A stretch of 15,701 bases of DNA from Mailhella sp. (GTDB taxonomy: Bacteria; Desulfobacterota; Desulfovibrionia; Desulfovibrionales; Desulfovibrionaceae): NCBI GenBank assembly GCA_024404335.1, contig JAKSQA010000005.1:1-15701 (forward strand), in the 5' to 3' direction. The notes under the pieces were generated by a model. It had not been told where the DNA came from. It worked only from the letters and a program-made list of their open reading frames with translations, and searched no databases. Positions 7,637 through 14,323 of this stretch are shown piece after piece. A program made the translations under genes and the position numbers. Every line of letters starts with the position of its first letter. Position 1 is the first letter of the stretch.

Positions 7637-7775
7637 CACGGACCCCGTACATATTCTGTCTGCAGACATACCGTATCCGGCCGTGTGTGCCGAGGATGGA
7701 GCCTGGGGCCGGGTGCTCACTTTGGACATCGGATTTCGGCCCCCGGAGTCGCCGCCTTTCCGATCGGCAGATACG

Positions 7776-7811
7776 CAGAAGGGGCGCCGGCAATTGCCGG
7801 CGCCCCTTCTG
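7776..7811. terminator. 36-bp perfect palindrome between convergent genes
   Basis: The arms CAGAAGGGGCGCCGGCAA (7776-7793) and its exact reverse complement (7794-7811) abut with no unpaired base. It lies 22 bp beyond the minus-strand aminotransferase stop, where a terminator is expected. However, neither strand has a T-run after the stem (CTTCTG only), so it is an atypical, possibly bidirectional terminator or an RNA-stabilising hairpin. Confidence 0.55.
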
Positions 7812-7832
7812 TCGGATCATGACAGGATGATG

Positions 7833-8975
7833 CTAGAGGGCGTTCCTGTAGGCTTCGAGGGCTGCCTCGAGATAGGCGCCCTTCGGCTGCTCGGGGAGGC
7901 TCATCGCAAGGGCGTGGAGGCCTGCGGTGATGTCGCCCCAGTCCACCCAGCCCATGTGGGCCACACGGATGACGCTGTCCTTGATGTCGGCCTGGCCCGT
8001 GGTCAGGATGACGCCGAATTCCTTGTAGGCCTTCGCCACGATGGGGGCGGCGGAAACGCCCTTGGGGAGGGCCATGCTCGTCAGGCCCCAGGTGTAGCGG
8101 CCTTCTTCCTTGATGAAGAGCTCCTGGCCCATGGCCGTGAGGCCGGCGCGGGTCATCTGGGTGAGGGCCCACTGCTTCCTGTAGACGTTGTCGAGGCCGA
8201 ACTCGAAGATCATCTTGAGGGCCTCGTTCAGGCCGACGATCAGGCTGATGGGCGAGGTGTAGTGCGTCTGGCGTTCGGCGCACTTCTTGCGTTCGGCGAC
8301 GAGGTCGAAGTAGTAGCACTGCTGGGATATCTTCTCCGCCTTTTCCCAGGCACGGGGGGAAAGCGCGATGAAGGACATTCCGGGGGGGAGCATGAGGCCC
8401 TTCTGGGAGCCGGTGAGCAGGCAGTCGATGCCCCATTCGTCCATGAAGACGGGCGAGATGGAGATGGCGGATATGCCGTCGGCTATCATGAGGACGTCAC
8501 GTTCCCTGGTGATGGCCGAGACTTCCTTCACAGGATGGAGGGCGCCGGTGGAGGTTTCGGAAATCTGCATGAAGACGCCGCAGATCGAGGGATCGTCATC
8601 AAGGGCGGCGCGGATCTCCTCAGGATCGAAGGAGGAGCCGTAGGGCTTGCGGATGATGACGGGGTCGAGGCCCCGGCTCTTGACGATGTCCACCCAGCGT
8701 TCGCCGAAGTAGCCGGCCGTCGCGACAAGGACACGCTCCCCGGGGACGAAGAGATTGAAGGCCGCCGCCGTCATGGCTCCTGTTCCGGAGGAGGAGAGGG
8801 GGATGACGGGCATTTCCGTGGCGAAGAGCTTTTTCAGCATGTCTTCGTTCTCGGCCATGATCTGCTTGAACACGTCCTTCCTGTGGTGGGGGATGGGTTC
8901 CGCCATGGCAAGGCGGATGCGGTCAGGTATGGGCGTGGGGCCGGGGGTGAGCATGCGGGTGGCCTGAATGGACAT
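7833..8975 (-). CDS. PLP-dependent class V aminotransferase (alanine-glyoxylate / serine-pyruvate type)
   Basis: This is a 380-aa fold-type I PLP enzyme of the class V group that includes alanine-glyoxylate, serine-glyoxylate and serine-pyruvate aminotransferases. The N-terminus MLTPGPTPIPDRIRLAM and the following PIPHHRKDVF are typical. SSSGTGAM (about 62-69) is the phosphate-binding segment, ADGISAI supplies the cofactor-contacting Asp, and TGSQKGLMLPPG carries Lys192 as the Schiff-base lysine. RVAHMGWVDWGDI closes the C-terminal domain. ATG 8975 is preferred because GAGG lies 6 nt upstream; longer in-frame starts at 8987 and 9086 have no such site. Related sulfate-reducer proteins have been annotated as a soluble hydrogenase 42-kDa subunit, an old name; the motifs here support a transaminase. 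The substrate cannot be read from sequence. It is probably transcribed alone from the AT-rich region upstream. Confidence 0.92.
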   Translation of the reverse strand: MSIQATRMLTPGPTPIPDRIRLAMAEPIPHHRKDVFKQIMAENEDMLKKLFATEMPVIPLSSSGTGAMTAAAFNLFVPGERVLVATAGYFGERWVDIVKSRGLDPVIIRKPYGSSFDPEEIRAALDDDPSICGVFMQISETSTGALHPVKEVSAITRERDVLMIADGISAISISPVFMDEWGIDCLLTGSQKGLMLPPGMSFIALSPRAWEKAEKISQQCYYFDLVAERKKCAERQTHYTSPISLIVGLNEALKMIFEFGLDNVYRKQWALTQMTRAGLTAMGQELFIKEEGRYTWGLTSMALPKGVSAAPIVAKAYKEFGVILTTGQADIKDSVIRVAHMGWVDWGDITAGLHALAMSLPEQPKGAYLEAALEAYRNAL

Positions 8976-9129
8976 GGGGGACCTCATGGATTCGGAATGA
9001 ATGTGGCCGTATGGGAGAACCTGCGGCCTGATGCCCTTCCGAAGGGGGATGGCAGGCTGCCGAAGTCGGCGGAACGGCAACGGCAACGTATCGGAAATCG
9101 CTTCGATTCGCCAGGGCGGCGACGTGTAT

Positions 9130-9201
9130 GTGGTACGAAAATTGAAAGATGACAGTATGTTATATGATAATAAAAATTGTTTTCACACAGGAATGTGAAA
9201 A
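9130..9201 (-). promoter_or_regulatory. AT-rich promoter/operator region upstream of the aminotransferase gene
   Basis: A perfect inverted repeat TTTTCACA-N6-TGTGAAAA spans 9180-9201. On the minus strand a -10-like TATAAC lies downstream of it in the run ATTATCATATAAC, and the repeat would cover the -35 position, as an operator would. The half-sites are those of CRP/FNR/Rex-type boxes but in everted order (TCACA before TGTGA), so the regulator is unknown. A plus-strand TTGAAA (9142-9147)/GATAAT (9166-9171) pair is also present and would run straight into the terminator at 9199. Confidence 0.45.
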
Positions 9202-9225
9202 AGGCGGAGCGACGCTCCGCCTTTT
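9199..9225 (-). terminator. Terminator of the RlmI-like gene's transcription unit
   Basis: A perfect 12-bp stem (AAAAGGCGGAGC, loop GAC, GCTCCGCCTTTT) followed on the minus strand by TTTTTCAC. It faces the minus-strand gene ending at 9418 but is now about 190 bp away from it because of the intervening miniature element. Its A/T flanks could let it work in both directions. It overlaps the TTTTCACA-N6-TGTGAAAA repeat by three bases. Confidence 0.85.
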
Positions 9226-9240
9226 CGTATCCGAACATGG

Positions 9241-9421
9241 CTAGGGAAGCACTGAAAAAAGCGCTTCCCGGCGTCCATGCACGCATGGACGCCCGCAGCC
9301 TGCGAATAGGGAAAATTCACTTTTCCCGTTAAATGAGCAGGTTGGCGTGCCTTTCCCGAAACGGCGGAAGCCGGTTCGGGCATCGAGCTGATTTATTCTG
9401 AATAAATCAGCGGTTCCCTAG
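9241..9421. mobile_element. IS5-like miniature inverted-repeat element (MITE) with CTAG target duplication
   Basis: A 173-bp element (9245-9417) is flanked on both sides by CTAG (9241-9244 and 9418-9421). The left end reads GGAAGCACTGA; the right end read inward reads GGAACCGCTGA (9 of 11 identical). A 4-bp CTAG/YTAR-type target and ends starting GGAA are features known for the IS5 group. There is no transposase. The interior is a chain of hairpins: 9245-9268, 9271-9292 (perfect 10-bp arms), 9309-9327, 9355-9380 and 9387-9411 (perfect 11-bp arms, GCTGATTTATT). Removing it and one CTAG puts the methyltransferase stop about 15 bp before the terminator hairpin, the expected distance. The 63-66 aa open frames inside look non-coding. 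The IS5 assignment is inference from ends and target only. Confidence 0.75.
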
Positions 9422-10602
9422 CAGTCGGGGAACTGGAAGAGAAAAGCCTTGAGATAGGCCGTTTCGGGCATGGCGGGATGTATGGGGTGGTCGGGCCCCT
9501 GGAATCCCTGGAAGAGGAGCCGCGCGGGGCGGCGGCGCCTGCCCGCTGCCCTGGTCACGATGGAGCGCAGCGCCTCGGCTTCGAGGTGATGCGAGCATGA
9601 GCAGGTCATGAGCAGGCCGCCCGGCCTGACGAGGTCCATGCCGAGCTCGTTGACCCTCGCGTAGGCCTCGAGGCCCTGCTTCGCATCCTTCTTCCTTTTG
9701 ATGAAGGCCGGAGGATCGAGGCAGACGATGTCGAACGTGCGGCCCTCGCGCCTCAGCGATGCGAGGAGGGAGAGCGCATCACCCTGCAGCTCTTCGGCCT
9801 CTGCGCCTGCGGCCTCGGCGTTCCTCCGTGCGAAGGCGAGCGCCTGGGCCGAGGCGTCCATGAAGCCCACGGAACCCGCGCCGCGTCGTGCGGCGCAGGC
9901 TGCGCATGCGCCCGGTGAGCAGACGGAGTCGAGCACGGAGGCCCCTTTGGTGACGAAGGGGGCTATGGCCGCCCGGTTGAGGCGCTGATCGTAGAACCAT
10001 CCTGTTTTCTGCCCGGAGGCGAGGGGGACGGTGTACCGCATGCCGTTCTCCTCGATGGAGATCGCCTCGGGCACGGGGCCGAGCGGGGTCTTCTGATGCC
10101 TGTCGAGGCCTTCCAGCGTGCGCGAGGCGATGTCGTTGTCGAGGAGGACCGTCTCGGGGTGCAGGAGGTCGCAGAGGACGGAAAGGAGGTCGTCGGTCCG
10201 GGAGTCCATGCCTGCGGTGGTGATCTGGCATACCGCGTGGCTTCCATGCCTGTCGGCGATGAGGCCGGGAAGCAGGTCGCCTTCTCCATGGCACAGGCGG
10301 TAGAACGGCCTGTCGAACATCCTCTCCCTCAGGGCGAGTGCGTCGGTGAGGCGGCGGCGTATCAGGTCGGGGCCGAGGGCCTCGCCTTCCTTCCTGCTCA
10401 CCATGCGTACGGCGATGAGGGATGCCGGATTCACATAGCCGGTGCCGAGGATGCGGCCGCCGCTGTCTGCGACGAGGACGTCCTGCCCCGGCGCGAACGA
10501 TGTCAGCGGGGAGCGCTTCACATCGATCTCGTTGCTGAACACCCACATGTGGCCGACACGCAGGCGCCTGTCCTCACCCTTTCTGAGAAAGATGGTATCC
10601 AT
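9418..10602 (-). CDS. rlmI: Class I SAM-dependent rRNA methyltransferase, RlmI family
   Basis: The protein is 394 aa and resembles 23S rRNA (cytosine-5) methyltransferase RlmI. An N-terminal PUA-type RNA-binding domain (about 1-75) starts IFLRKGEDRRLRVGHMWVFSNEI and contains GRILGTGYVNPASLIAVRM. The linker carries DLLPGLIADRHG, and GQKTGWFYDQRLNR precedes the Rossmann domain. The family motif LDPPAFIKRKKD lies near residue 296 and SCSHHL follows. SAM motif I (VLDSVCSPGACAACAARRGA, near 222) is divergent and unusually Cys-rich compared with the more usual VLDxFCYxGGF-like form, but D, G and spacing are kept. The C-terminus (ETAYLKAFLFQF) is intact. The TAG stop lies within the CTAG target of the miniature element. 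ATG 10602 follows GGAG. It is the last gene of a three-gene unit. The exact target nucleotide is inferred from family membership. Confidence 0.88.
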   Translation of the reverse strand: MDTIFLRKGEDRRLRVGHMWVFSNEIDVKRSPLTSFAPGQDVLVADSGGRILGTGYVNPASLIAVRMVSRKEGEALGPDLIRRRLTDALALRERMFDRPFYRLCHGEGDLLPGLIADRHGSHAVCQITTAGMDSRTDDLLSVLCDLLHPETVLLDNDIASRTLEGLDRHQKTPLGPVPEAISIEENGMRYTVPLASGQKTGWFYDQRLNRAAIAPFVTKGASVLDSVCSPGACAACAARRGAGSVGFMDASAQALAFARRNAEAAGAEAEELQGDALSLLASLRREGRTFDIVCLDPPAFIKRKKDAKQGLEAYARVNELGMDLVRPGGLLMTCSCSHHLEAEALRSIVTRAAGRRRRPARLLFQGFQGPDHPIHPAMPETAYLKAFLFQFPDC

Positions 10603-10616
10603 GGGATCTCCGGAGA

Positions 10617-10991
10617 TCAGAAGCTCTTAAGTACGAAAATCGCGAACCAGAGCCCGGCGTTGAGCGCCAGCATGAGGAACACGGCGGCGGAGGCCATGTC
10701 CTTGGCGTGCTTCACGGCGATGTTGTAGTCCCTGGTGATGAGGTTCAGCGTTTCCTCGAGGGCCGTGTTGAGGAGCTCGGCGGCCATGACGAGGAACCAG
10801 GCTCCCAGGGCCGCAAGCCAGGTGGTGAAGGGCTTGCCGAATGCGGCGAGCATCACGATGAGGACGGCCAGGATGGCGGCTTCCTGCCGGAAGGCCAGGC
10901 TGAGCCTCAGGCCGGTCCGGAGGCCGGCGAGGGAGTAGCCTGCCGCCTTGAAGACATGGAAGAAGCCTTCCCTGAGTTTTTCCCTGTTCAT
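10617..10991 (-). CDS. dgkA: Diacylglycerol kinase (DgkA family, integral membrane)
   Basis: This 124-aa membrane kinase phosphorylates diacylglycerol (or undecaprenol in some bacteria) in the inner membrane, recycling lipid. Three hydrophobic segments lie at about 38-52, 58-72 and 100-122. The catalytic segment AAELLNTALEETLNL gives Glu72, Asn75 and Glu79, and VKHAKDMASAAV gives Lys97 and Asp98. These match the known E. coli positions (Glu69, Asn72, Glu76, Lys94, Asp95) with a constant offset of three. The start was set at ATG 10991; the longer open frame upstream only re-reads the preceding gene. It overlaps that gene's TGA in an ATGA junction and is followed 14 bp later by the rlmI-like gene. 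Confidence 0.95.
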   Translation of the reverse strand: MNREKLREGFFHVFKAAGYSLAGLRTGLRLSLAFRQEAAILAVLIVMLAAFGKPFTTWLAALGAWFLVMAAELLNTALEETLNLITRDYNIAVKHAKDMASAAVFLMLALNAGLWFAIFVLKSF

Positions 10992-11551
10992 GCCTGCGCC
11001 TTCGGGCCGCCGCCGACTTCGATGGTGCGGAACTGGTTCGTCTGGCCGTTGGCCTTGGGGCATTCCTTCCTCAGGTAGCAGATGTCGCATGCTCCGTGGA
11101 AGGGGAACGGCGTGAGGACGCTGTATTTGGGAAGCATGGAATGGGTGGCTTCCTGGTAGTCGAGGCCTTCTGCGGCGAGGGCGTCGCAGAGCGAGGCCGT
11201 GGGATGGGGGGCGGGGGCGCATCCGGCATCCTCGACTTCGGGCATGAGCTGGTACACGGCGCACTGCACCATGGTCTGCGCGAGGGCGCTCAGCCGGTAT
11301 CCGTATTCCGAGGAGACCTTCCATTCACGGTCGATCTCCTCCTCGACGGCGGTGTCGAGCCAGAGCGCGAGGTAGCGCCCCTTGCCGGTTTCCAGCTTGA
11401 GGGCATGCAGGGAGGGCAGCCAGAGGTCCCACTTGCCGGCGAGCTCCTCGAATACGCTGCCGCCCAGGCGTTTTTCCGAGAGAAGTCCGAGCAGGAGTTC
11501 GAAATCGAAGACCGGGCTGACTTCCAGAGTTTCCTTGGTATAGCTTTTCAT
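10988..11551 (-). CDS. Uncharacterised protein with C-terminal CxxCx5C motif
   Basis: I do not recognise this 187-aa protein. It begins MKSYTKETLEVSPVFDFELL and is mostly soluble, with a central DLWLPSLHALKLETGKGRYLALWLD and an alpha-helical SALAQTMVQCAVYQLMPEVE. The C-terminal part has HGACDICYLRKECPKANG: cysteines with C-x2-C-x5-C spacing, as seen in the Fe-S motif of Cas4/AddB-type proteins. Two more cysteines lie at AGCAPAP and SLCDAL. No PD-(D/E)xK nuclease core was seen, so the resemblance is only in spacing and suggests metal or Fe-S binding at most. ATG 11551 follows AAAGGA at good spacing. Its TGA overlaps the dgkA ATG, so the two are probably co-translated. A TTGACA at 11670-11665 could be the -35, but the matching -10 (TCCAAG) is weak. 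Confidence 0.8.
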   Translation of the reverse strand: MKSYTKETLEVSPVFDFELLLGLLSEKRLGGSVFEELAGKWDLWLPSLHALKLETGKGRYLALWLDTAVEEEIDREWKVSSEYGYRLSALAQTMVQCAVYQLMPEVEDAGCAPAPHPTASLCDALAAEGLDYQEATHSMLPKYSVLTPFPFHGACDICYLRKECPKANGQTNQFRTIEVGGGPKAQA

Positions 11552-11710
11552 GAAGGATTCCTTTGGGGAATGGATGTCATGGGAGCAAAGAGTTTGCCCT
11601 TGAGCGGCTTTTCCGTCAAGTGCCGCGGGCGCGGGCCTTTACTTGGAGCCCCAGTCAGGATAGATGTCAACGGCAGGCCGCCCCCACAATGAAGCGGCAA
11701 CGGAGGAATC

Positions 11711-12088
11711 GTGAGCCAGATCAAGTATCCCAGCAGGGTGCGCTATGAATATTCCCAGGATCCCGACTGCAGACTCCAGTACACGCACGGCGTGTGGGGA
11801 GGAATAAACCCGCAGGGCGAGATCGAGGTCAATTTCTATGTGGAAAGCGACAAGCTTCCCATGTTTTCCGAGCGCCCCGTCGAACCCGACGGCCGCTTCG
11901 GTGACGAGGAGGTGCCCTTCGATGAGGAGGAGCGCGTGATCTCGCGTCATATCCACACCCGCGTCCTTTTCAGCTATGATACGGCGCTTGCGCTGAAGCG
12001 CTGGCTCGAAGAGAAGATCGACACGCTCGAACTTGAGGAAAGCTCCACATACAGCCCCGACGATCCGGGATTCGAGGTCCAGCAGTAA
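11711..12088 (+). CDS. Uncharacterised 125-aa protein encoded upstream of darP
   Basis: I do not recognise a named family with confidence. The protein starts from GTG 11711 with a strong GGAGG five nt upstream. The N-terminal half is beta-rich (VRYEYSQDPDCRLQYTHGVW, then GGINPQGEIEVNFYVESD). The C-terminal half (HIHTRVLFSYDTALALKRWLEEKIDTLE) looks like a strand followed by a long helix, then an acidic tail. The order 'beta segment with P-rich loop, then a VxxSxxTAxxLxxxLxexI-type helix' loosely resembles DUF3467-like proteins, but this is weak. It contains many acidic residues and no signal peptide or membrane segment. Its TAA shares one base with the ATG of darP (TAATG), so co-translation with a ribosome-associated factor is likely. 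Confidence 0.8.
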   Translation: MSQIKYPSRVRYEYSQDPDCRLQYTHGVWGGINPQGEIEVNFYVESDKLPMFSERPVEPDGRFGDEEVPFDEEERVISRHIHTRVLFSYDTALALKRWLEEKIDTLELEESSTYSPDDPGFEVQQ

Positions 12089-12393
12089 TGGCACGCCGCA
12101 CGCGCTATCAGATCGGAGGGGACGATGAGGACCTCAGGCCGAGCCGTTCGCAGAAGAAGCGTGACAGCACCGCCCTCCAGGAGGCGGGAGAGAAGCTCGT
12201 CAGGCTGCCCGCGTCGAAAAGGGCCCGGCTCCCTCTTCCCGAGGACCTGAAGAAGGGCATTGAGGATTACGACCGTCTTTCCGGCTATGAGGCCAGGCGG
12301 CGTCAGCTGCAGTTCATAGGAAGGCTCATGCGTGAGGCGCAGGAGGAGGGGACTCTCCAGCCCGTCTTTGACGCCCTGGCGCTCATGGAATGA
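12088..12393 (+). CDS. darP: Ribosome-associated protein DarP/YjgA (DUF615), short form
   Basis: This 101-aa protein matches the YjgA/DUF615 family, a factor found with late pre-50S ribosomal particles in E. coli. The N-terminus is charged (RSQKKRDSTALQEAGEKLVRL). LPASKRARLPLPEDLKKGIEDY corresponds to the family region that precedes the hallmark RRRQLQFIGRLMREA (about residues 70-84). The C-terminus is short (QPVFDALALME). E. coli YjgA is 183 aa, so this lacks much of the C-terminal half; short forms may be normal outside gamma-proteobacteria. It overlaps the upstream gene by one base and is followed closely by the tRNA-Ala promoter. No terminator separates it from the tRNA, so read-through into the tRNA is possible. 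Confidence 0.85.
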   Translation: MARRTRYQIGGDDEDLRPSRSQKKRDSTALQEAGEKLVRLPASKRARLPLPEDLKKGIEDYDRLSGYEARRRQLQFIGRLMREAQEEGTLQPVFDALALME

Positions 12394-12402
12394 AAATTCC
12401 TC

Positions 12403-12431
12403 TTGACTTGCTCTGCGGATTTCTGTAGAAG
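12403..12431 (+). promoter_or_regulatory. Promoter of tRNA-Ala
   Basis: A -35 TTGACT (12403-12408, five of six consensus positions), a 17-bp spacer and a -10-like TAGAAG (12426-12431) place the transcription start near 12438, six bases before the mature tRNA 5' end. Confidence 0.65.
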
Positions 12432-12443
12432 GATTCACGCAAC

Positions 12444-12519
<76 letters not shown>

Positions 12520-12526
12520 GAATTTC

Positions 12527-12553
12527 GGCCGCCTTTACAGGGCGGCCTTTTTT
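12527..12553 (+). terminator. Terminator of tRNA-Ala
   Basis: A 7-bp GC stem (GGCCGCC, 7-nt loop TTTACAG, GGCGGCC) is followed by six T residues, 8 bp after the CCA end. Confidence 0.93.
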
Positions 12554-12610
12554 GTTCTCGACGCGGATATTCCTCCACGGCCTCGGAGAATGCGCGTGAC
12601 GGAGGCAGGC

Positions 12611-13471
12611 ATGGATGAAATCGATTTCAGAAGGGGTGTGCTGCCCTGCGTGCTCGCGGCGCTGGCCTGGGCCCTCCTCGGCCCGGTTTCGCGCGTATGC
12701 TTTGCCGAGGGGATGTCGGTGGCTTCGGTCTCCTTCTGGAGGGTGGCGGTTTCGGGCCTGTGCTTCCTCATCCATGCCGGCGTGCTGAAGGAGCTCAGGC
12801 CGAGCCGGAGGGACTTCGGGCTGATAGCACTGTTCGGCATGCTGGATGTCCCTCTTTTCATGCTCACGTTCCAGGTATCCATCCTACTGAGCGGCGGAGC
12901 GGTCGCCGTCATCCTTCTGTTCACGGCTCCGGCGTGGGTGGCCGTCTTTTCAAGGCTGCTTTTCCATGAGGGCCTCGGAGCCGCGAAGCTCGCCGCCATG
13001 GGGATAGCCATGGCAGGGACGGGGCTGGTATGCCTTTCCGGGGGAAGCCTCGGGGAGGAGGTCTCATGGATCGGGCTCGGCAGCGGGCTTCTCTCGGGAT
13101 TCCTGTATGCCATGCAGTTCCCCTTCCTTTCCTGGTGGGGAAGGAAGTACTCCACGGCCTCGATGTTCGCCATGATGTTCCTTCCCGCGGCGGCCGTGCT
13201 GCTCCCGTTCATCGACTTCGCGATGCCCACGGCAAAGGGGACCGCGGCCATAGGCGTGCTGAGCATCATCTCGACCTATGTGGCCTACTTCCTTTTCGGA
13301 ATCTCGCTGCGCCGGCTTACGCCCGTCCAGGCGGCCATCATAGGCAATGTGGAGCCTGTGGCCGGCCTGCTGCTCTCATGGTGGCTATGGAATGAGGATT
13401 TCACGGCCGTGGGATGGGTCGGATGCGCCCTCGTCCTGGTTTCCGTGCTGATTCTCTCCGTGCGCCGATAG
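12611..13471 (+). CDS. EamA-family (DMT superfamily) transporter
   Basis: The 286-aa inner-membrane protein has about ten hydrophobic segments arranged as two EamA repeats. Repeat one (about 10-140) starts with LPCVLAALAWALLGPVSRV and ends with LAAMGIAMAGTGLVCL. Repeat two (about 150-286) includes FLYAMQFPFLSWWGRKYS and the family signature LRRLTPVQAAIIGNVEPVAG, followed by LLSWWLWNEDF and a final helix. EamA members export metabolites such as amino acids; the substrate here is unknown. ATG 12611 is preferred over the in-frame ATG at 12590 because GGAGG lies just upstream of it. The last 87 bp overlap the tail of the convergent queH gene on the other strand. The final membrane helix is encoded there, so the EamA frame is probably the constrained one. 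Confidence 0.9.
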   Translation: MDEIDFRRGVLPCVLAALAWALLGPVSRVCFAEGMSVASVSFWRVAVSGLCFLIHAGVLKELRPSRRDFGLIALFGMLDVPLFMLTFQVSILLSGGAVAVILLFTAPAWVAVFSRLLFHEGLGAAKLAAMGIAMAGTGLVCLSGGSLGEEVSWIGLGSGLLSGFLYAMQFPFLSWWGRKYSTASMFAMMFLPAAAVLLPFIDFAMPTAKGTAAIGVLSIISTYVAYFLFGISLRRLTPVQAAIIGNVEPVAGLLLSWWLWNEDFTAVGWVGCALVLVSVLILSVRR

Positions 13472-14158
13472 GGCCTCGATGCGCTCACGGCGCCGCTGGG
13501 CCTTCCTTTCCTTCCTGGCTGCTGCGGCCTGCCTTCTGATGCTTCGCTCCTCGGCCTCCCGGGCGAGCCTTGCGGCCTTCTCCGCTTTTTCCGCGGCCTT
13601 CCGCTCCGCGGCCTGCTTCTGCTGCCGCAGGGCCTCCCCCATGCTCAGGATGCAGCCGCACCATTTCTGCCTGTAGATGCCGAGCTCCCTGGAGAGGGCT
13701 ATGCCGGCATGCCAGAAGGTGCGGAAGTCGCGGTAGAGGAACCCGGCCCCGAAAGCTTCGGCGGCGCGGACGGCCTCGCTCCGGATGGCATCATGGCGCT
13801 GGTATATCGAATAGAGGAGGCTTGTCGTGAAGGCGTCGAAGCCCTGCTCCGCGGCGATGCGCGCCGCCGCTTCCATGCGGGGACGGTAGCAGAGAAGGCA
13901 TCGGTCCCCTTCCGCCGTGGTTCCGCCGAGGCCTTCCACCCATAGGGCGGGATCGGGGATTCCTCCCTCCTCGATGAGCGGGGCGGAGAGGCGTGCCGAG
14001 ACCTCGCGCAGGGCGTCGCGCCTGCGCAGCCACTCGTCCTCCGGATGGATGTTTGGATTGTACCAGAGGAGCGTTGGGGACCAGCCTTCGTCAATCAGGC
14101 TTCTGAGAGGCATGAGCGAGCAGGGGCCGCAGCATGCGTGGAGGAGGATTCTGCGCAT
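13385..14158 (-). CDS. queH: Epoxyqueuosine reductase QueH with long basic C-terminal extension
   Basis: QueH reduces epoxyqueuosine to queuosine in tRNA, the last step of queuosine synthesis, as an alternative to QueG. The family cysteines are present: LHACCGPC (Cys9, Cys10, Cys13), DRCLLC (Cys87, Cys90) and RQKWCGC (Cys167, Cys169). WYNPNIHP and AFTTSLLYSIYQRHD are also typical. The core ends near residue 172. The remaining 85 residues are unusual: a charged coiled-coil-like stretch rich in Ala, Glu, Lys and Arg (about 176-228), then a low-complexity tail (SAHGENQHGNQDEG). That final part is read antisense through the 3' end of the EamA gene, so it may come from loss of an earlier stop. ATG 14158 follows GGAG. 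No other queuosine gene is visible nearby. Confidence 0.93.
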   Translation of the reverse strand: MRRILLHACCGPCSLMPLRSLIDEGWSPTLLWYNPNIHPEDEWLRRRDALREVSARLSAPLIEEGGIPDPALWVEGLGGTTAEGDRCLLCYRPRMEAAARIAAEQGFDAFTTSLLYSIYQRHDAIRSEAVRAAEAFGAGFLYRDFRTFWHAGIALSRELGIYRQKWCGCILSMGEALRQQKQAAERKAAEKAEKAARLAREAEERSIRRQAAAARKERKAQRRRERIEALSAHGENQHGNQDEGASDPSHGREILIP

Positions 14159-14323
14159 AGGAGCTCCGTTTTCCGTGATGGGCTGTGCAGGCGATGCTGC
14201 GGGAATTGCCGGAATATCCGTCTGCCGGGGCAGCGGGATGGCCTGTGTGGGGCTGCCGGCCGAAGGAGGCCGCGGGAATCGTGCCGGTCTTCGGCCCGGA
14301 GGGGTTGCCGCTGCAGCCCGGTG

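Noticed and set aside
9183..9383. 66-codon and 100-codon minus-strand open frames across the terminator and miniature element
   Set aside because: They run through perfect hairpins and the element boundary, have no good ribosome-binding site and no recognisable protein features.
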